A stretch of DNA of 64,000 nucleotides. Source: JAOUEA01 sp963825685 (GTDB lineage Bacteria > Actinomycetota > UBA4738 > HRBIN12). A model generated the notes under the pieces. That model searched no databases. It saw only the letters and a list, made by a program, of their open reading frames with translations, and was not told the origin of the DNA. Position 1 is the first letter of the stretch. Every line of letters starts with the position of its first letter. The position numbers were made by a program, and so were the translations under genes. Positions 1-9,918 of the stretch are shown here, in pieces. The stretch spans positions 1 to 64,000 of the forward strand of contig CAWGUD010000016.1 in the NCBI GenBank assembly GCA_963825685.1, given 5' to 3'.

Positions 1-1381
1 GCGTCGGCGCCATGTCGATCAGCGCGGGAGTCTGCGAGAACGGCTTCACGTTCGGGCCGACCGCGACGATCACGCCTTCCATGCGGTGGTCGCCGCTCAC
101 CCAGTCGGCGTCTTCGATCGCGCTCTTGGCGTGCGTGAGCGAGTAGCCCTCGTTCGGCACCATCATGATGTCGGGCGCGGTGTCGGCGAACTTCCCACTC
201 GGGAAGACGTCCTCGCGCTTCGCGATCGACTTCACCGGGGTCTTGCCGGTCTTCGGGTCAACATATGACCCGAGCCGGTCCATGAGCTCGTCGCGCACCT
301 TGTCGTAGTCGCCCGGGTCGACGATGCCGTCGATGTCGCGTCCGGCCAGGTTGATCGAGACGCCCTCGCCGGTCGAGCGGATCGTCGTGTACGCCCTCGT
401 CTTCGCCCAGTTCACCGACTGCGGCAGGGCGACCTTCCCGTGCAGGCCCAGCGTGTCGTAGACCTTGCGCGCGACCTTGCGCACGGGCCCCCACTGCATC
501 GGGCCGAACACGGCATTGCTCGCGGAAAAGTCGAGATAGCCGAACTCGTGCAGCATGCGGTCCATGTTCACCGCGCGGGTACACGACTGGAAGCCGTGGT
601 CGCTGATGAACAGGATGATGTCGTCCTCGCGCGCCCGAGACACGAACGAGCCGATCGCGTCGTCGGTCTGGCGGAAGATGTCGGCCACCTTCTTGCCGAT
701 GCGCGTGTCCTTGTTCTCGAGGTAGTCGGGGTGGTCGGGCGCGATGTAGTTGCTCAGGCAGTGCTGCGTGCGGTCGATGCTCACCCACACGCTCGCCATC
801 AGGTCCCAGTCGGTGTTGTCCATCAGCCACTCCGACGCCTTGATGCGCTTGCCCGTGACCTCGAACGCCTCGTCGAGGTAAGCGTCGGGCTTGTTGTGGT
901 AGGTCGTCCAGCTCATGCCGTTGATCGGCCACTCGAGCCCGGCCTTCTGCAGCTGCTCGGGCATGTCGGCCGGCATCGTGAACTGGCGGTTCTTGGGCAG
1001 CACCCCGCCGGCGGCCAGCGAGCCCTCGATCGCGGGCGGCGGGAACGTGAGCGGCACGTCGAGCAGCAGCTGCTTCTTCTTCGCGGCGGTCAGGTCGTCG
1101 AGGAACGTGCGCGCCTTGATCGACTTGTAGGTCACCGGGTACTGCTTGTGCGTGCCCGGCACCGTCTCGAGGATGTCGTACACGCCGTGGTCCACCGGGT
1201 CGACCCCGGTGAGGAAGCTCGGCCAGGCCGACCAGCTGTGCGTGGGCACCGTGCTGCGCAGCACGTCGCGCTGCCCCCGGTCGATCAGGGCCTGCAGGTT
1301 CGGCAGGGCGCCCTGCTCCAGCAGGGGGTCGAGGATGCGCCAGTCGGCGCCATCCCACGCGATCAGGATCACTCGTGACAT
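1..1381 (-). CDS. Alkaline phosphatase superfamily protein (type I phosphodiesterase/pyrophosphatase-like), 3' end outside the window
   Basis: Reading down from ATG at 1381, the product opens MSRVILIAWDGADWRILDP and stays open to the window edge, so about 460 residues are visible and the C-terminus is missing. Asp in AWDGAD (about residue 10) and the SDHGFQS motif (about residue 260) match the metal ligands of the alkaline phosphatase superfamily. STVPTHSWSAWPSFLTG (about 43-59) corresponds to the nucleophile loop. These enzymes hydrolyse phosphodiester, pyrophosphate or phosphomonoester bonds; the substrate cannot be told here. No signal peptide is visible, so a cytoplasmic location is likely. 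A GGAG sequence precedes the ATG, and a possible -10 (TACACT, minus strand of 1419-1424) lies about 40 nt upstream. Confidence 0.85.
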   Translation of the reverse strand, partial: MSRVILIAWDGADWRILDPLLEQGALPNLQALIDRGQRDVLRSTVPTHSWSAWPSFLTGVDPVDHGVYDILETVPGTHKQYPVTYKSIKARTFLDDLTAAKKKQLLLDVPLTFPPPAIEGSLAAGGVLPKNRQFTMPADMPEQLQKAGLEWPINGMSWTTYHNKPDAYLDEAFEVTGKRIKASEWLMDNTDWDLMASVWVSIDRTQHCLSNYIAPDHPDYLENKDTRIGKKVADIFRQTDDAIGSFVSRAREDDIILFISDHGFQSCTRAVNMDRMLHEFGYLDFSASNAVFGPMQWGPVRKVARKVYDTLGLHGKVALPQSVNWAKTRAYTTIRSTGEGVSINLAGRDIDGIVDPGDYDKVRDELMDRLGSYVDPKTGKTPVKSIAKREDVFPSGKFADTAPDIMMVPNEGYSLTHAKSAIEDADWVSGDHRMEGVIVAVGPNVKPFSQTPALIDMAPT

Positions 1382-1504
1382 CTAGGAACTCCGTTTCCGC
1401 AGGTCAGGGATGCAAGCGAGTGTACCGAAGGGCAGACGTGCCCTTGCCGCTATCGACTCCGGTCGCTGGAGGCCCGGACCCGGTCCGTCGAACGCCGAGC
1501 CCGC

Positions 1505-1842
1505 TCAGCTCTCCGGGTCGTACCCGATCTCGCGCACTTCCTGTGCGCACCGGCACGCCTCGGCGATCTTCGCAGCCCACATCAGCGCGTCCTCGCGCGA
1601 CGGGACTTCGATGATCGAGAAGCCGCCGACGACCGCCTTGGTCCCCGGGAACGGTCCGTCCGTGACCGTGCCGTCGGTGGCCACGATGCTCGCCTGCTGA
1701 CGCTCCACGCCGGCGCCGAAGATCCGACACCCGCGTCCTTGGCCTCCTGGACCACCCGCCGCGCCGCCTCGCCGACCGCCGGGAGGTCCTCCTCGGGGAA
1801 GTCCATCGATCCGTCGTCGAACGAGATCAGGTACCGCTCCAT
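1505..1842 (-). CDS. YciI-family protein (DGPF domain), frameshifted
   Basis: The start at 1842 (MERYLISFDDG) has a strong AAGGAGG ribosome site 8 nt upstream. The first 38 codons read as a YCII/DGPF domain, then one base is missing near 1728. The rest continues in another frame as IFGAGVERQQASIVATDG, then TDGPFPGTKAVVGGFSIIEV, ending at 1505. The DGPF-type motif (TDGPFPGTKAVVGGF) is diagnostic of the family, which resembles muconolactone isomerase in fold and often sits near ECF sigma factors. No enzymatic role is established for this subgroup. The break is more likely an assembly indel than a true pseudogene because both halves are well conserved. Confidence 0.8.
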
Positions 1843-2111
1843 CGTGTTCGCCTCCTTGTCCGGCGACCACCCGGCCGCCTCGTCGCTGCTCTCTGTTGGA
1901 CGGACCGTGCGTCAGCTTCTCATCGGTCGTCTCGCCCCACTCCAGCGCGGGAGGGAGACCAGCCGAGGGCCGCCCACATCCGCCTTCGGCAGTCTGACGT
2001 GTCGCCCGCTGCCACACGCTGCCCGGAAGAACCACGCCCGATGTCAGGTTGCGATGGGAACATCGCCGGGCTCGGACCCCCACGGGATCGCTCGGCGACC
2101 ATCGGAGGGAC

Positions 2112-3726
2112 ATGCACAGCGTGGAGACACGAACCCACATCGCGCCGCCGCAGGCGACCCGCCGGGACTGGATCGGTCTCGGCGTGCTCGCGCTCGCGTG
2201 CCTGCTCTACGCGATGGACCTCACCGTGCTGCACCTGGCCGTGCCGTCCCTCAGCGCCGACCTCGAGCCGAGCGGCTCGGAGCTGCTGTGGATCGTCGAC
2301 ATCTACGGGTTCATGGTCGCCGGCTTCCTGATCACGATGGGCACGCTCGGCGACCGCATCGGGCGGCGGCGGCTCCTGATGATCGGCGCGGCGGCGTTCG
2401 CGGCCGTCTCGGTGCTCGCGGCGTTCTCCACGAGCCCCGAGATGCTGATCGCGACGAGGGCGCTGCAGGGCGTCGCAGGGCGCCACGTTCGCGCCGGCGA
2501 CGCTCTCGCTGATCTTCAACATGTTCCTCGACCCCCGGCAGCGCACGATCGCGGTCGGCGTGTGGATCGCCGGGTTCTCGGCCGGCAGCGCCGTGGGTCC
2601 GGTGGCGGGCGGACTGCTGCTCGAGCACTTCTGGTGGGGCTCCGTCTTCCTGATGGCGGTGCCGGTGATGGCGCTGTTGCTCGTGCTCGGACCGAGGCTG
2701 CTGCCCGAGTTCCGTGACCCGAACGCCGGGCGGCTCGACCTGACGAGCGCGGCGATCTCGCTCGTCGCGATCCTGTCCGTGATCTTCGGGCTGAAGCAGA
2801 TCGCCCAGGAAGGCATCGACCTGCTGCCGATCGTGACGATCGTGATGGGTGCCGTGCTCGGCGTCGTGTTCGTGCGGCGGCAGCGATCGCTCGACGACCC
2901 GATGATCGACCTCGAGCTGTTCCGGAACCGGGCGTTCAACGCGGCGCTCACGACGAACGTGCTCGGCATCTTCATCGCGTTCGGGTACTTCCTGTTCGTC
3001 GCGCAGTACCTGCAGCTCGTGCTCGGGCTCTCGCCGCTCGAGGCGGGGCTGTGGTCGCTGCCCTCGGCCGTGGGGTTCATCGTGGGCTCGCAGGTCGGGC
3101 CCGTGCTGCTGCACCGCTACCGCCCCGCCTACGTGATCGCGACCGGGCTGGCGATGGCGGCCGTCGCGCTCGCGATGCTGACCCAGCTCGACGGGTCGGC
3201 CGAGCTGCGCACGCTGGTCGGGGCGTCGGTGATCATCTCGCTCGGACTGGCGCCGGTGTTCACGGCGACCACCGATCTGATCGTGGGGTCGGCGCCGCCG
3301 GAGGAGGCGGGCGCGGCGTCGGGCATCTCCGAGACGGGCGCGGAGCTCGGTGGCGCGCTCGGCATCGCGATCCTCGGCAGCATCGGCACGGCCGTGTACC
3401 GCGCCCAGTTCGTCGACCTCGTGCCCGCCGGCGTGCCGGCCGGGGCGACGGAGGCGGCCCGCGACACGCTCGGCGCCGCCGGCGCCGAGGCCGAGCGGCT
3501 GCCGGCCGATCTCGGCGCGCAGCTGCTCGACGCCGCCCGGGAGGCGTTCGTGCGCGGCATGCGCGCGAGCACGATCGTGGCCATGGTGGTGGCGGTCGCG
3601 GTCGCCGTCGTGGCGCTGACGATGCTGCGCGACGTGCGGTCGGGCGCCGAGACCGAGGCGGCCTCCGACGACCTGGTTACGGGTCGCAACGCGCTCGGGA
3701 GTCCGGAGGCATCGGAACTCGCCTGA
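2112..3726 (+). CDS. MFS drug exporter, DHA2 (14-TM) family, SmvA-like, frameshifted
   Basis: The N-terminal part (ATG 2112, MHSVETRTHIAPP) contains YAMDLTVLHLAVPSLSADL and GDRIGRRRLL, the motif A loop between TM2 and TM3. It continues to ALQGVAG near 2480, where one extra base shifts the frame. After it the sequence resumes as ATFAPATLSLIFNMFLDPRQR and runs with further membrane helices to 3726. The combination is typical of DHA2 exporters of quaternary amines and dyes such as SmvA, working by proton antiport in the inner membrane. Total length (about 538 residues) fits a 14-helix protein. It stands alone; the upstream 269 bp shared with the divergent YciI gene show no clear operator. Confidence 0.85.
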
Positions 3727-3818
3727 GGGAAGGGTTCGAGTCACCCCGACCTCGTCGTAGCGTTTGCCGATGCATCGCCGGCATGTTCACCTAGATCGAT
3801 CCGTCCGCACGCACGGTC

Positions 3819-4374
3819 GTGCTCGTCGAGGGCGTGAGCGACCAGCGCGCCCTCGAGACCCTCGCTGCGAGGCGCGGACACGATCTGTCCTCGGCGGGCG
3901 TCGCGATCGTCGCGATGGGCGGCTCGAAGAACGTCCGGTACGCGGTCGACCGGTTCGGCCCCGCCGGGCTCGACCTGGGGCTGGCAGGGCTCGTCGACGC
4001 GCCCGAGGAAGGCGACTACCGGCGCGCGCTCGAGCGGGCCGGGCTGACGGCTCGGTCCGACGCGAGCCGATCTCGAGCGTCTCGGCTTCTTCGTCTGCGA
4101 GGCGGACCTCGAGGACGAGCTGATCCGAGCCCTCGGCCCGGCACGGGTCGAGGCGATCCTCGAGGCGCGCGGCGATCTCTCGACGTTCCGCACGTTCCAG
4201 CGGCAGCCGGCGCAGCGCGGTCGTGCGATCGAGGCGCAGCTGCGGCGGTTCATGGGCACGAAGGGCGGACGCAAGGAGGCGTACGCCGCCCACCTCGTCG
4301 AGGCGCTCGACCTCGGCGAGATGCCGCGCCCGCTCGACCTGCTGCTCCGCCACGTGACCGCCACCGACGCCTGA
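3819..4374 (+). CDS. TOPRIM-domain nuclease-like protein (OLD-type), frameshifted
   Basis: GTG at 3819 is the first start after an in-frame stop at 3792. The product begins VLVEGVSDQRALETLAARRG, the TOPRIM glutamate motif (VEG-SD). It shifts frame near 4060 and continues ADLERLGFFVCEADLEDEL to DLLLRHVTATDA, stop 4372-4374. The second acidic motif of TOPRIM is represented by the EADLEDEL region. Stand-alone TOPRIM proteins of this kind occur widely in Actinomycetota and are often labelled ATP-dependent endonuclease, but no ATPase domain is present here. Function in DNA or RNA processing is inferred from the fold only. Confidence 0.75.
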
Positions 4375-4539
4375 CCGCGGATAGAGAGCTACGTCGGCAA
4401 GCTAGGGTCAACGGGACATGCCTACGAGCCCGAACGATGACGGCGCGCGCCTGCAGCTTCCGCCTCTATCAGGCGACCGCGTGGTTCATCCTCGCTGACG
4501 GCCCCGACGAGCGCCTTCCAGTGCGGCTTCCGTAGCTGC

Positions 4540-5629
4540 TCACGCCGGCAGCAGGTAGCTCCAGCGCTCGTCCCACGAGATCCACGCCTGGCGCTGCGCC
4601 GATCCCTCCGGCAGCCGGCGATCCAGCGGGGTCACGACCGACAGCCGCGCGCTGTCCGGGCCTTCGACCAGGTACCGAACCACCGAACCCTGGAACGTCT
4701 CCTCGAGCACGCGCACGGCCATGCCGGCGCGACCGTTCGGACCACCCTCGGCGGTCAGCGACAGGTGCTCCGGTCGCAATACGAGCACGCCCGACGAGCC
4801 CGCGACCGTGTCAGGCGACGCGCCCGAGACGCGGGCGAGCCCCTGCCCCGGCAGCGTGACCGACCACGTGTCGCCGTCGCGCGAGCCGACCTGCACGGGT
4901 ATCAGGCTCGCCTGGCCGATGAAGCCGGCAACGAACACCGACGCCGGGCGCAGGTAGACCTCTTCGGGAGTGCCGAGGTGCTCCACGCGTCCCTCGTTCA
5001 TCACGGCGATGCGATCGCTCATCGTGATGGCCTCGCCCTGGTCGTGGGTGACGTAGACGAACGAGATGCCGACCTCGCGCTGGATGCGCTTCAGCTCGAA
5101 CTGCATCTCCTCGCGCAGCTTCAGGTCGAGCGCGCCGAGGGGTTCGTCGAGCAGCAGCACGGCCGGGCGGTTCGCGAGCGCGCGGGCGAGCGCGACCCGC
5201 TGCTGCTGGCCGCCGGAGAGCTCGCGCGGGTAGCGCTCGCGCGTAGCCCTGCAGGCGCACGGCCTCGAGCACCTCCCCCACGCGGGTGCGCACGTCCTGC
5301 TTCGAGAGCTTCTTGCGCTCCGGGCCGAAGGCGATGTTCTGCGCGACGGTCATGTGCGGGAACAGCGCGTAGCTCTGGAACACCAGGTTCGTGTCTCGCC
5401 GGTACGGCGGCAGGTTCGAGGCGTCGGAGCCGTTGATCAGCACCTGTCCCTCGGTCGGCACCTCGAAACCGGCGAGCATGCGCAGCGTCGTCGTCTTGCC
5501 GCAGCCGCTCGGGCCGAGCAGCGAGAAGAACTCGCTCGCGCCCACCGTGAAGCTCACGTGGTCGACCGCGGTGACGTCGCCGAAGCGCTTGACGACGTCG
5601 CGCAGTTCCAGGGCGGCCGGCTCGTTCAT
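4540..5629 (-). CDS. potA: Spermidine/putrescine-type ABC transporter ATPase, frameshifted
   Basis: Starts at ATG 5629 (MNEPAALELRDVVKRFGDV), overlapping the TGA of the upstream permease gene by ATGA. Walker A is GPSGCGKTT (about residue 37) and the Q-loop follows in LVFQSYALFPH. The frame breaks near 5240, just before the signature motif, which reads LSGGQQQRVALARAL in the other frame. Walker B (LLLDEPLGALD) and the H-loop (VYVTHDQGEA) follow, then a TOBE-like C-terminal regulatory domain to 5' LLPA at 4540. This is the energy-coupling subunit of a polyamine-type importer. It is the last gene of the minus-strand operon. The single-base gap at GCGCGAGCGC is likely an assembly error. Confidence 0.88.
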
Positions 5630-6519
5630 GCGTTCGCCTCCAGTCGTCGGATCCTGGCGCCCCGGTAGCCCGCAAGAGCGACCACGACCGAGAGCGCCAG
5701 CAGCATGAAGCTCATCGCGGCGCCGATGCCCCAGTTCCCGGCCTCGAGCACCTGTTCCTGGATCGCGTTGCCCATCATGTAGCCCGACGTGCCACCGACG
5801 AGCGCCGGCGTGGCGAACTCGGAGAACATCGGGATGTACACGATGATGATCGCGACGAAGATGCCGGGCGCCGCGAGCGGCAGCAGCAGCTTGCGGAACG
5901 TGGTCGTGAGGCGGGAACCGAGGTCGTTCGCGGCCTCGAGCAGATCGGGCTCGACCGCCTTGAGGGCGGCGTAGATCGGGATCGTCGTGTACGGGATGTA
6001 CGTGGTCGCGAGCACGATCACGACCGAGAGGCGCGTGAACAGCAGCGCGTCGATGGGCGCGTCGATCACGCCCACCGCCTGCAGCACGGAGTTCACCACC
6101 CCCTCGCGACCGAGCATCGTGCGCCAGGCGTAGATGCGGATCAGCGGGTTCAACTCTCCGGCCATGACGAACAGCAAGAGCAGCAGCAGCTCGTAGCGCG
6201 CCGGCACCCGGAACGCAAGCAGGTAGGCGATCGGCACGGCCACGACGAGCATCACCGCCATCGAGATCGAGCAGATCAGCACCGTGTTCCACACGACCTT
6301 CAGGTAGGTGGGGTCAGTGAAGATCGTGGCGTAGTTGTCGAGCGTGAACCCGCCGACGCCGGTGATCGAGCGGCGCTGGAAGCTCATCCAGAACAGCAGC
6401 GCGAGCGGTCCGCCGAACAGCACGAGCAACCAGACCGACGGCGGCAGGGCGAACCCGGCGACCCGCGAGGCGACCCGCCCGCGACCGGTGGTCTCTGGCT
6501 GCGCGGTCGCGACGGCCAT
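5626..6519 (-). CDS. potB: Polyamine-type ABC transporter permease, PotB-like
   Basis: 297 residues with about six hydrophobic helices. The conserved cytoplasmic EAA loop reads EAANDLGSRLTTTFRKLLLP (about residues 200-219), the contact point for the ATPase. ATG 6519 lies 2 nt after the stop of the potC-like gene, and the stop overlaps the ATPase start (ATGA), so the three are translationally coupled. The N-terminal helix (FALPPSVWLLVLFGGPLALL) and the MSFQRR stretch are typical of PotB/PotH permeases. Substrate is most likely putrescine or spermidine, although relatives carry other small cations. Confidence 0.9.
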   Translation of the reverse strand: MAVATAQPETTGRGRVASRVAGFALPPSVWLLVLFGGPLALLFWMSFQRRSITGVGGFTLDNYATIFTDPTYLKVVWNTVLICSISMAVMLVVAVPIAYLLAFRVPARYELLLLLLFVMAGELNPLIRIYAWRTMLGREGVVNSVLQAVGVIDAPIDALLFTRLSVVIVLATTYIPYTTIPIYAALKAVEPDLLEAANDLGSRLTTTFRKLLLPLAAPGIFVAIIIVYIPMFSEFATPALVGGTSGYMMGNAIQEQVLEAGNWGIGAAMSFMLLALSVVVALAGYRGARIRRLEANA

Positions 6520-6521
6520 CG

Positions 6522-7403
6522 CTACCGCACCTGCCCCGCGAGCACGCCGGCCACCGCGTCGGCGTCCAAGCCGCCCGTCTTCTTCTTCGAGCCCACGGTG
6601 AGCCGCCAGGCGAGGAGCACCACGATCACCTGCACGACCGAGACGAGCGTGCTGATCGCGTTCACGATCGGCACGTTCTGAGCATGGCGCAGCGTCGAGA
6701 ACACCCAGATCGGGAACGTGAGCTCGAACCCACCGGTGAAGAAGCTGATCACGAAGTTGTTGAACGAGTAGCTGAACGCGAAGATCGCCGACGCCGCGAG
6801 CGCCGGCGCCACGTGCGGCAGCACGATGTAGCGCAGCACCTCGCGCGGCTGCGCGCCGAGGTCGAGCGCGGCCTCCTCGATGCGGTGATCGAATCGCACG
6901 AGGCGCGCTCCCACGATCGCGGCGACCAGCGGGAACGCCACCGTCACGTGCATCACGCCGATCGTGCGCAAGCTGAGCGGCACGTTGAGCCGGTTGAAGA
7001 ACATCAGCGCCCCGACGCCGACGAGCAGCCAGGGCACGACGAGCGGGGCGGCGACGAGCCCCGCGACCCCGCCACGCAGCCGGTAGCGGAACCGCGTGAT
7101 CGCGAACGCGGCCAGCGTCCCGAGGATCAGAGAAACAGGGGTCACGACGAGCGCCACGGCGAGCGAGTTCTTCAGCCCTTCCAGCAGCACGGGGTTCGAG
7201 AGCGCGTCGGTGTACCAGCGCGTCGTGAAGGCCTCGAACGGCAGGGCGATCACGATCGAGTCGTTGAACGAGAAGATCGCGAGTACGAGCAGCGGCCCGT
7301 AGAGCAGGAACACCACCACGAGCAGGAACACGACGCTCGCCGCGATCGAGGCGACGCGGGAGGGCCGGGGCTTGGCGCGAGGTGAGGAGGCGGCGCCGGG
7401 CAC
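6522..7403 (-). CDS. potC: Polyamine-type ABC transporter permease, PotC-like
   Basis: About 293 residues from GTG 7403, with a leading hydrophobic helix (SVVFLLVVVFLLYGPLLVLA) followed by the PotC-like FSFNDS. The EAA loop reads EEAALDLGAQPREVLRYIVL. It forms the heterodimeric channel with the neighbouring permease in the inner membrane. It lies 85 bp after the substrate-binding gene and 2 bp before the next permease gene. The short gap upstream shows no convincing promoter, so it is probably transcribed with the upstream genes. Confidence 0.9.
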   Translation of the reverse strand: MPGAASSPRAKPRPSRVASIAASVVFLLVVVFLLYGPLLVLAIFSFNDSIVIALPFEAFTTRWYTDALSNPVLLEGLKNSLAVALVVTPVSLILGTLAAFAITRFRYRLRGGVAGLVAAPLVVPWLLVGVGALMFFNRLNVPLSLRTIGVMHVTVAFPLVAAIVGARLVRFDHRIEEAALDLGAQPREVLRYIVLPHVAPALAASAIFAFSYSFNNFVISFFTGGFELTFPIWVFSTLRHAQNVPIVNAISTLVSVVQVIVVLLAWRLTVGSKKKTGGLDADAVAGVLAGQVR

Positions 7404-7488
7404 CGCGCCGCCTCCCCCCTCGCGGGTCGAGACCTGTGCTACGAGCTCGTCGTGTTCCTGCGTCGCGCGCTCCTCACCGGACGATCGC

Positions 7489-8598
7489 TTACGCGGCCTT
7501 GAACTCCCGCCAGACCTGCTGCCACGCGTCGTAGTTCTCGGGCACCGAGTACGGGATCGCGTTCTCGAAGCTGCCCGGATCCTCGAGACCGGCTTCCTCG
7601 ACCGTCTTCGCCGAGACCGCGTCGAGCGTGGCCTCGTTCGACACCAGGTAGAAGAAGTTCTCTGCCTGCCAGCCCTGGGTCTCGGGCTGCGCGTAGTGGT
7701 TGATCAGGGCGTAGGCCCCGTCGACGTTCTGCGCGTTGGCTCCGATCGAGTACCCACAGGTCCAGGTGAGCTGGCCCTCGTTCGCGATCGCGTACTCGAC
7801 GGGTTCGCCGTCCTTCTGCAGGGTCTCGGTCGAGCCCTTGTAACCCGGTACCACGACGTCGATCTCGTCGGACTTGAACAACTGATACTGATCGGAGTCG
7901 CCCTTGACCAGGCTACGCAGCAGGGGCTTCTTCTCGATCAAGAACGCCTTGACCTGCTCCAGCTCGGCGTCGTCGAGATCCAGGGGATCGGCGATGCCCA
8001 ACGCCATGGCGGCGATGGCGATGCCCGACAGCGGGTCGTCGTCGAGCCCGATACGACCGGCATACGCCTCGTCGAACACGCTCGCGTACGAGTCGAAGCC
8101 CTCCGGCACCTCTTCGGCGTCGTACATGATGCCGCTCGACCCGCCGACCATCGGCACCAGGTAGACCTCGCCGTCGACCGAGACGCCTTCCAGATCCTTG
8201 AACGCCGGGAACATCGAGTCCCACGCCGGGATGCGGCTCGTGTCGATCGGCTGCAGGAGCCCGAGGTTCACCATGCGCACCGTGTCCTCGACGCACACGT
8301 TCACCACGTCGGCCTGGAACCCGCCCTGGAGCTTGGTGACCGTCTCGTCACCGCTCGAGAACGCGGCCGTGCGCACCTCGGCGTCGGGATTCGCCTCGGT
8401 GAACGGATCGAGCAGCGCCGGCTCGAACGCGTCCTCGTAGGCGAAGAACGTGATGGAGCCGGTGGCCGGTCCGGCGCTCGCCTCCCCGCCGGTGTCAGCG
8501 GCCGGCTCGTCGGTGCCACCGTCGTCGCTACAGGCAGCGGCGACGAGCGACAGGGCCAGCACCGCTCCCATCGCGCGGATCCACGTGCGTGTCCTCAT
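7489..8598 (-). CDS. potD: Extracellular substrate-binding lipoprotein, PotD-like
   Basis: ATG 8598 gives MRTRTWIRAMGAVLALSLVA followed by AACSDDGG: a signal peptide with a lipobox-like AAAC and a small acidic linker. The mature part (from about residue 45) contains ITFFAYEDAFEPALLDPFTE and the SGIMYDAEEVPEGFDSYASV stretch typical of PotD/PotF (SBP_bac_8) proteins. The C-terminus ends WQQVWREFKAA, a common PotD tail. It should be anchored outside the membrane and deliver a polyamine or related cation to the permeases. The start overlaps the TGA of the M20 peptidase gene by ATGA, tying the peptidase to the transporter. Confidence 0.9.
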   Translation of the reverse strand: MRTRTWIRAMGAVLALSLVAAACSDDGGTDEPAADTGGEASAGPATGSITFFAYEDAFEPALLDPFTEANPDAEVRTAAFSSGDETVTKLQGGFQADVVNVCVEDTVRMVNLGLLQPIDTSRIPAWDSMFPAFKDLEGVSVDGEVYLVPMVGGSSGIMYDAEEVPEGFDSYASVFDEAYAGRIGLDDDPLSGIAIAAMALGIADPLDLDDAELEQVKAFLIEKKPLLRSLVKGDSDQYQLFKSDEIDVVVPGYKGSTETLQKDGEPVEYAIANEGQLTWTCGYSIGANAQNVDGAYALINHYAQPETQGWQAENFFYLVSNEATLDAVSAKTVEEAGLEDPGSFENAIPYSVPENYDAWQQVWREFKAA

Positions 8599-9749
8599 GA
8601 CGCCCCCTCCTTGGCTCGTGCGGGCTCGGCCGACGACAGCGAGGCCGCATCGGCGATCAGTGCTGCGAAGACCCGCGCGCATCGAACGACCTCTCTCGCG
8701 TCGATGTGCTCGTCGGGCCGGTGTGCCGCCCTCAGGTGTCCCGGCCCGAAGACCACGACCTCCGAATCGCAGCGATCGAAGAAGCTGTGGGCGTCGGTCC
8801 AGGCCGGCATGCGCGTGTACCCGGGCGTGCGACCGATCGCGCGTTCACTCGCGCGCTCGATCGCCCGGACCAGGGGTGACGTTGTCGGCGTCTCCCACCA
8901 ACCGCCCTGGTCCGTCACCTCGAACGTGGCGTCGAACCGCCGGCAGATCGCCTCGACTTGGTTCCGGGTCTCCTCGAGCGAGGGCTCCCCGAAGATGCGG
9001 CAGGTGACCAGAATCGACGCCGCGTCCGGGATAGCGTTCATCGGTGCAGAGCTCTCGATCCTCTGGAACGTGATCGTGTTCGGCCCCGCGATCGGATGCT
9101 CGACCTGGGTGAACGGCGCTTCGAGCAGGGCGAGCGTCAGACGGGCAGCCTTCTCTACCGCGTTGTCGGCCTCCTCGGGCAGCGACCCGTGCATCGAGGT
9201 GCCGATGACTCGCACCCAGCCGTCGACGAAGCCGGTCTCAACGGTCGCGATGTCGAGCTCGGTGCCTTCGGAGGCTGCGACGAAGCGGGGTCGAAGCTCG
9301 TCGGCGAGCGTGCGTGACCCCTTGCCGCCCACCTCCTCGTCGACCACGAACCCGAGTGCCACCGACGAGGTCGCGAGATCGACGCCCGCCTCTCGTGCGA
9401 TGAGCGCGCCGAGCATGATCGCGACGGCGCAGCCCTTGTCGTCCTGCGCGCCGAGGCCGGTCACCGTCGTGCCGTCGACGGAGGCACGGTCATCCCACGC
9501 CCACGCGGGGTTGATGGTGTCGGTGTGGGCGGTGAGCAGCAGGTTGGGTGGATCGCTCGCGTCGTCCCAACGCACGACCACGTTCGGCCCCGCGCCGTCG
9601 ATCGGGTGCGAGGTGGCGGGGAGGCCGAGCTCCTCGCAACGGGTCTCGAGGTAGGCCATGAGCTCGTGCTCGCCGTCGGAGATCGAACGGATCTCGATCT
9701 GGCGCACCAGCTCGTCGATGGCCCACATGACCGCCTCGTCGTCGTCCAT
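8595..9749 (-). CDS. M20-family metallopeptidase / deacylase
   Basis: ATG 9749 (MDDDEAVMWAIDELVRQIEI) follows a GGGGGG ribosome site. Metal ligands are visible: His in LLTAHTDTIN, Asp in GLGAQDDKGC, and the catalytic/metal pair EE in VDEEVGGKGS. FGPGHLRAAHRPDEH near the C-terminus supplies the last His ligand. About 384 residues matches ArgE/DapE/carboxypeptidase G2 relatives that release amino acids from N-acyl or peptide substrates. Its stop overlaps the potD start by 4 nt. The pairing suggests the imported substrate is an amidated or peptidic compound processed inside the cell; that link is inferred from position only. Confidence 0.88.
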   Translation of the reverse strand: MDDDEAVMWAIDELVRQIEIRSISDGEHELMAYLETRCEELGLPATSHPIDGAGPNVVVRWDDASDPPNLLLTAHTDTINPAWAWDDRASVDGTTVTGLGAQDDKGCAVAIMLGALIAREAGVDLATSSVALGFVVDEEVGGKGSRTLADELRPRFVAASEGTELDIATVETGFVDGWVRVIGTSMHGSLPEEADNAVEKAARLTLALLEAPFTQVEHPIAGPNTITFQRIESSAPMNAIPDAASILVTCRIFGEPSLEETRNQVEAICRRFDATFEVTDQGGWWETPTTSPLVRAIERASERAIGRTPGYTRMPAWTDAHSFFDRCDSEVVVFGPGHLRAAHRPDEHIDAREVVRCARVFAALIADAASLSSAEPARAKEGAS

Positions 9750-9918
9750 CGACCCCCCAGTACTCGAGCGCACGTCCTCGGTGTAGGGCTGAGCGTGCCC
9801 GAACGGTCGACAGTCTGCAAGGCAAGAACGGGTTGGAATCCATGAGTTGGAGGGGCGAATTGGCACGGAATCCGGGGGGGAACTCGACTTTCCGGGAAGA
9901 ATCCGGTGTTCCAGGCCC

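Noticed and set aside
258..1358. Long Arg/Pro/Ala-rich frames on both strands over the first gene
   Set aside because: Shadow frames of the phosphatase gene, typical of high-GC DNA; composition is not protein-like.
3728..3745. GGTTCGAGTC, reminiscent of a tRNA T-loop, after the MFS gene
   Set aside because: The flanking bases do not pair into a 5-bp T stem and no acceptor, D or anticodon arm can be built.
4418..4498. Small ORF (26 codons) after a TAGGGT box at 4403-4408
   Set aside because: The spacing of 9 nt is off the leaderless rule, the peptide has no recognisable features, and the region converges on potA; it is probably a remnant or chance.
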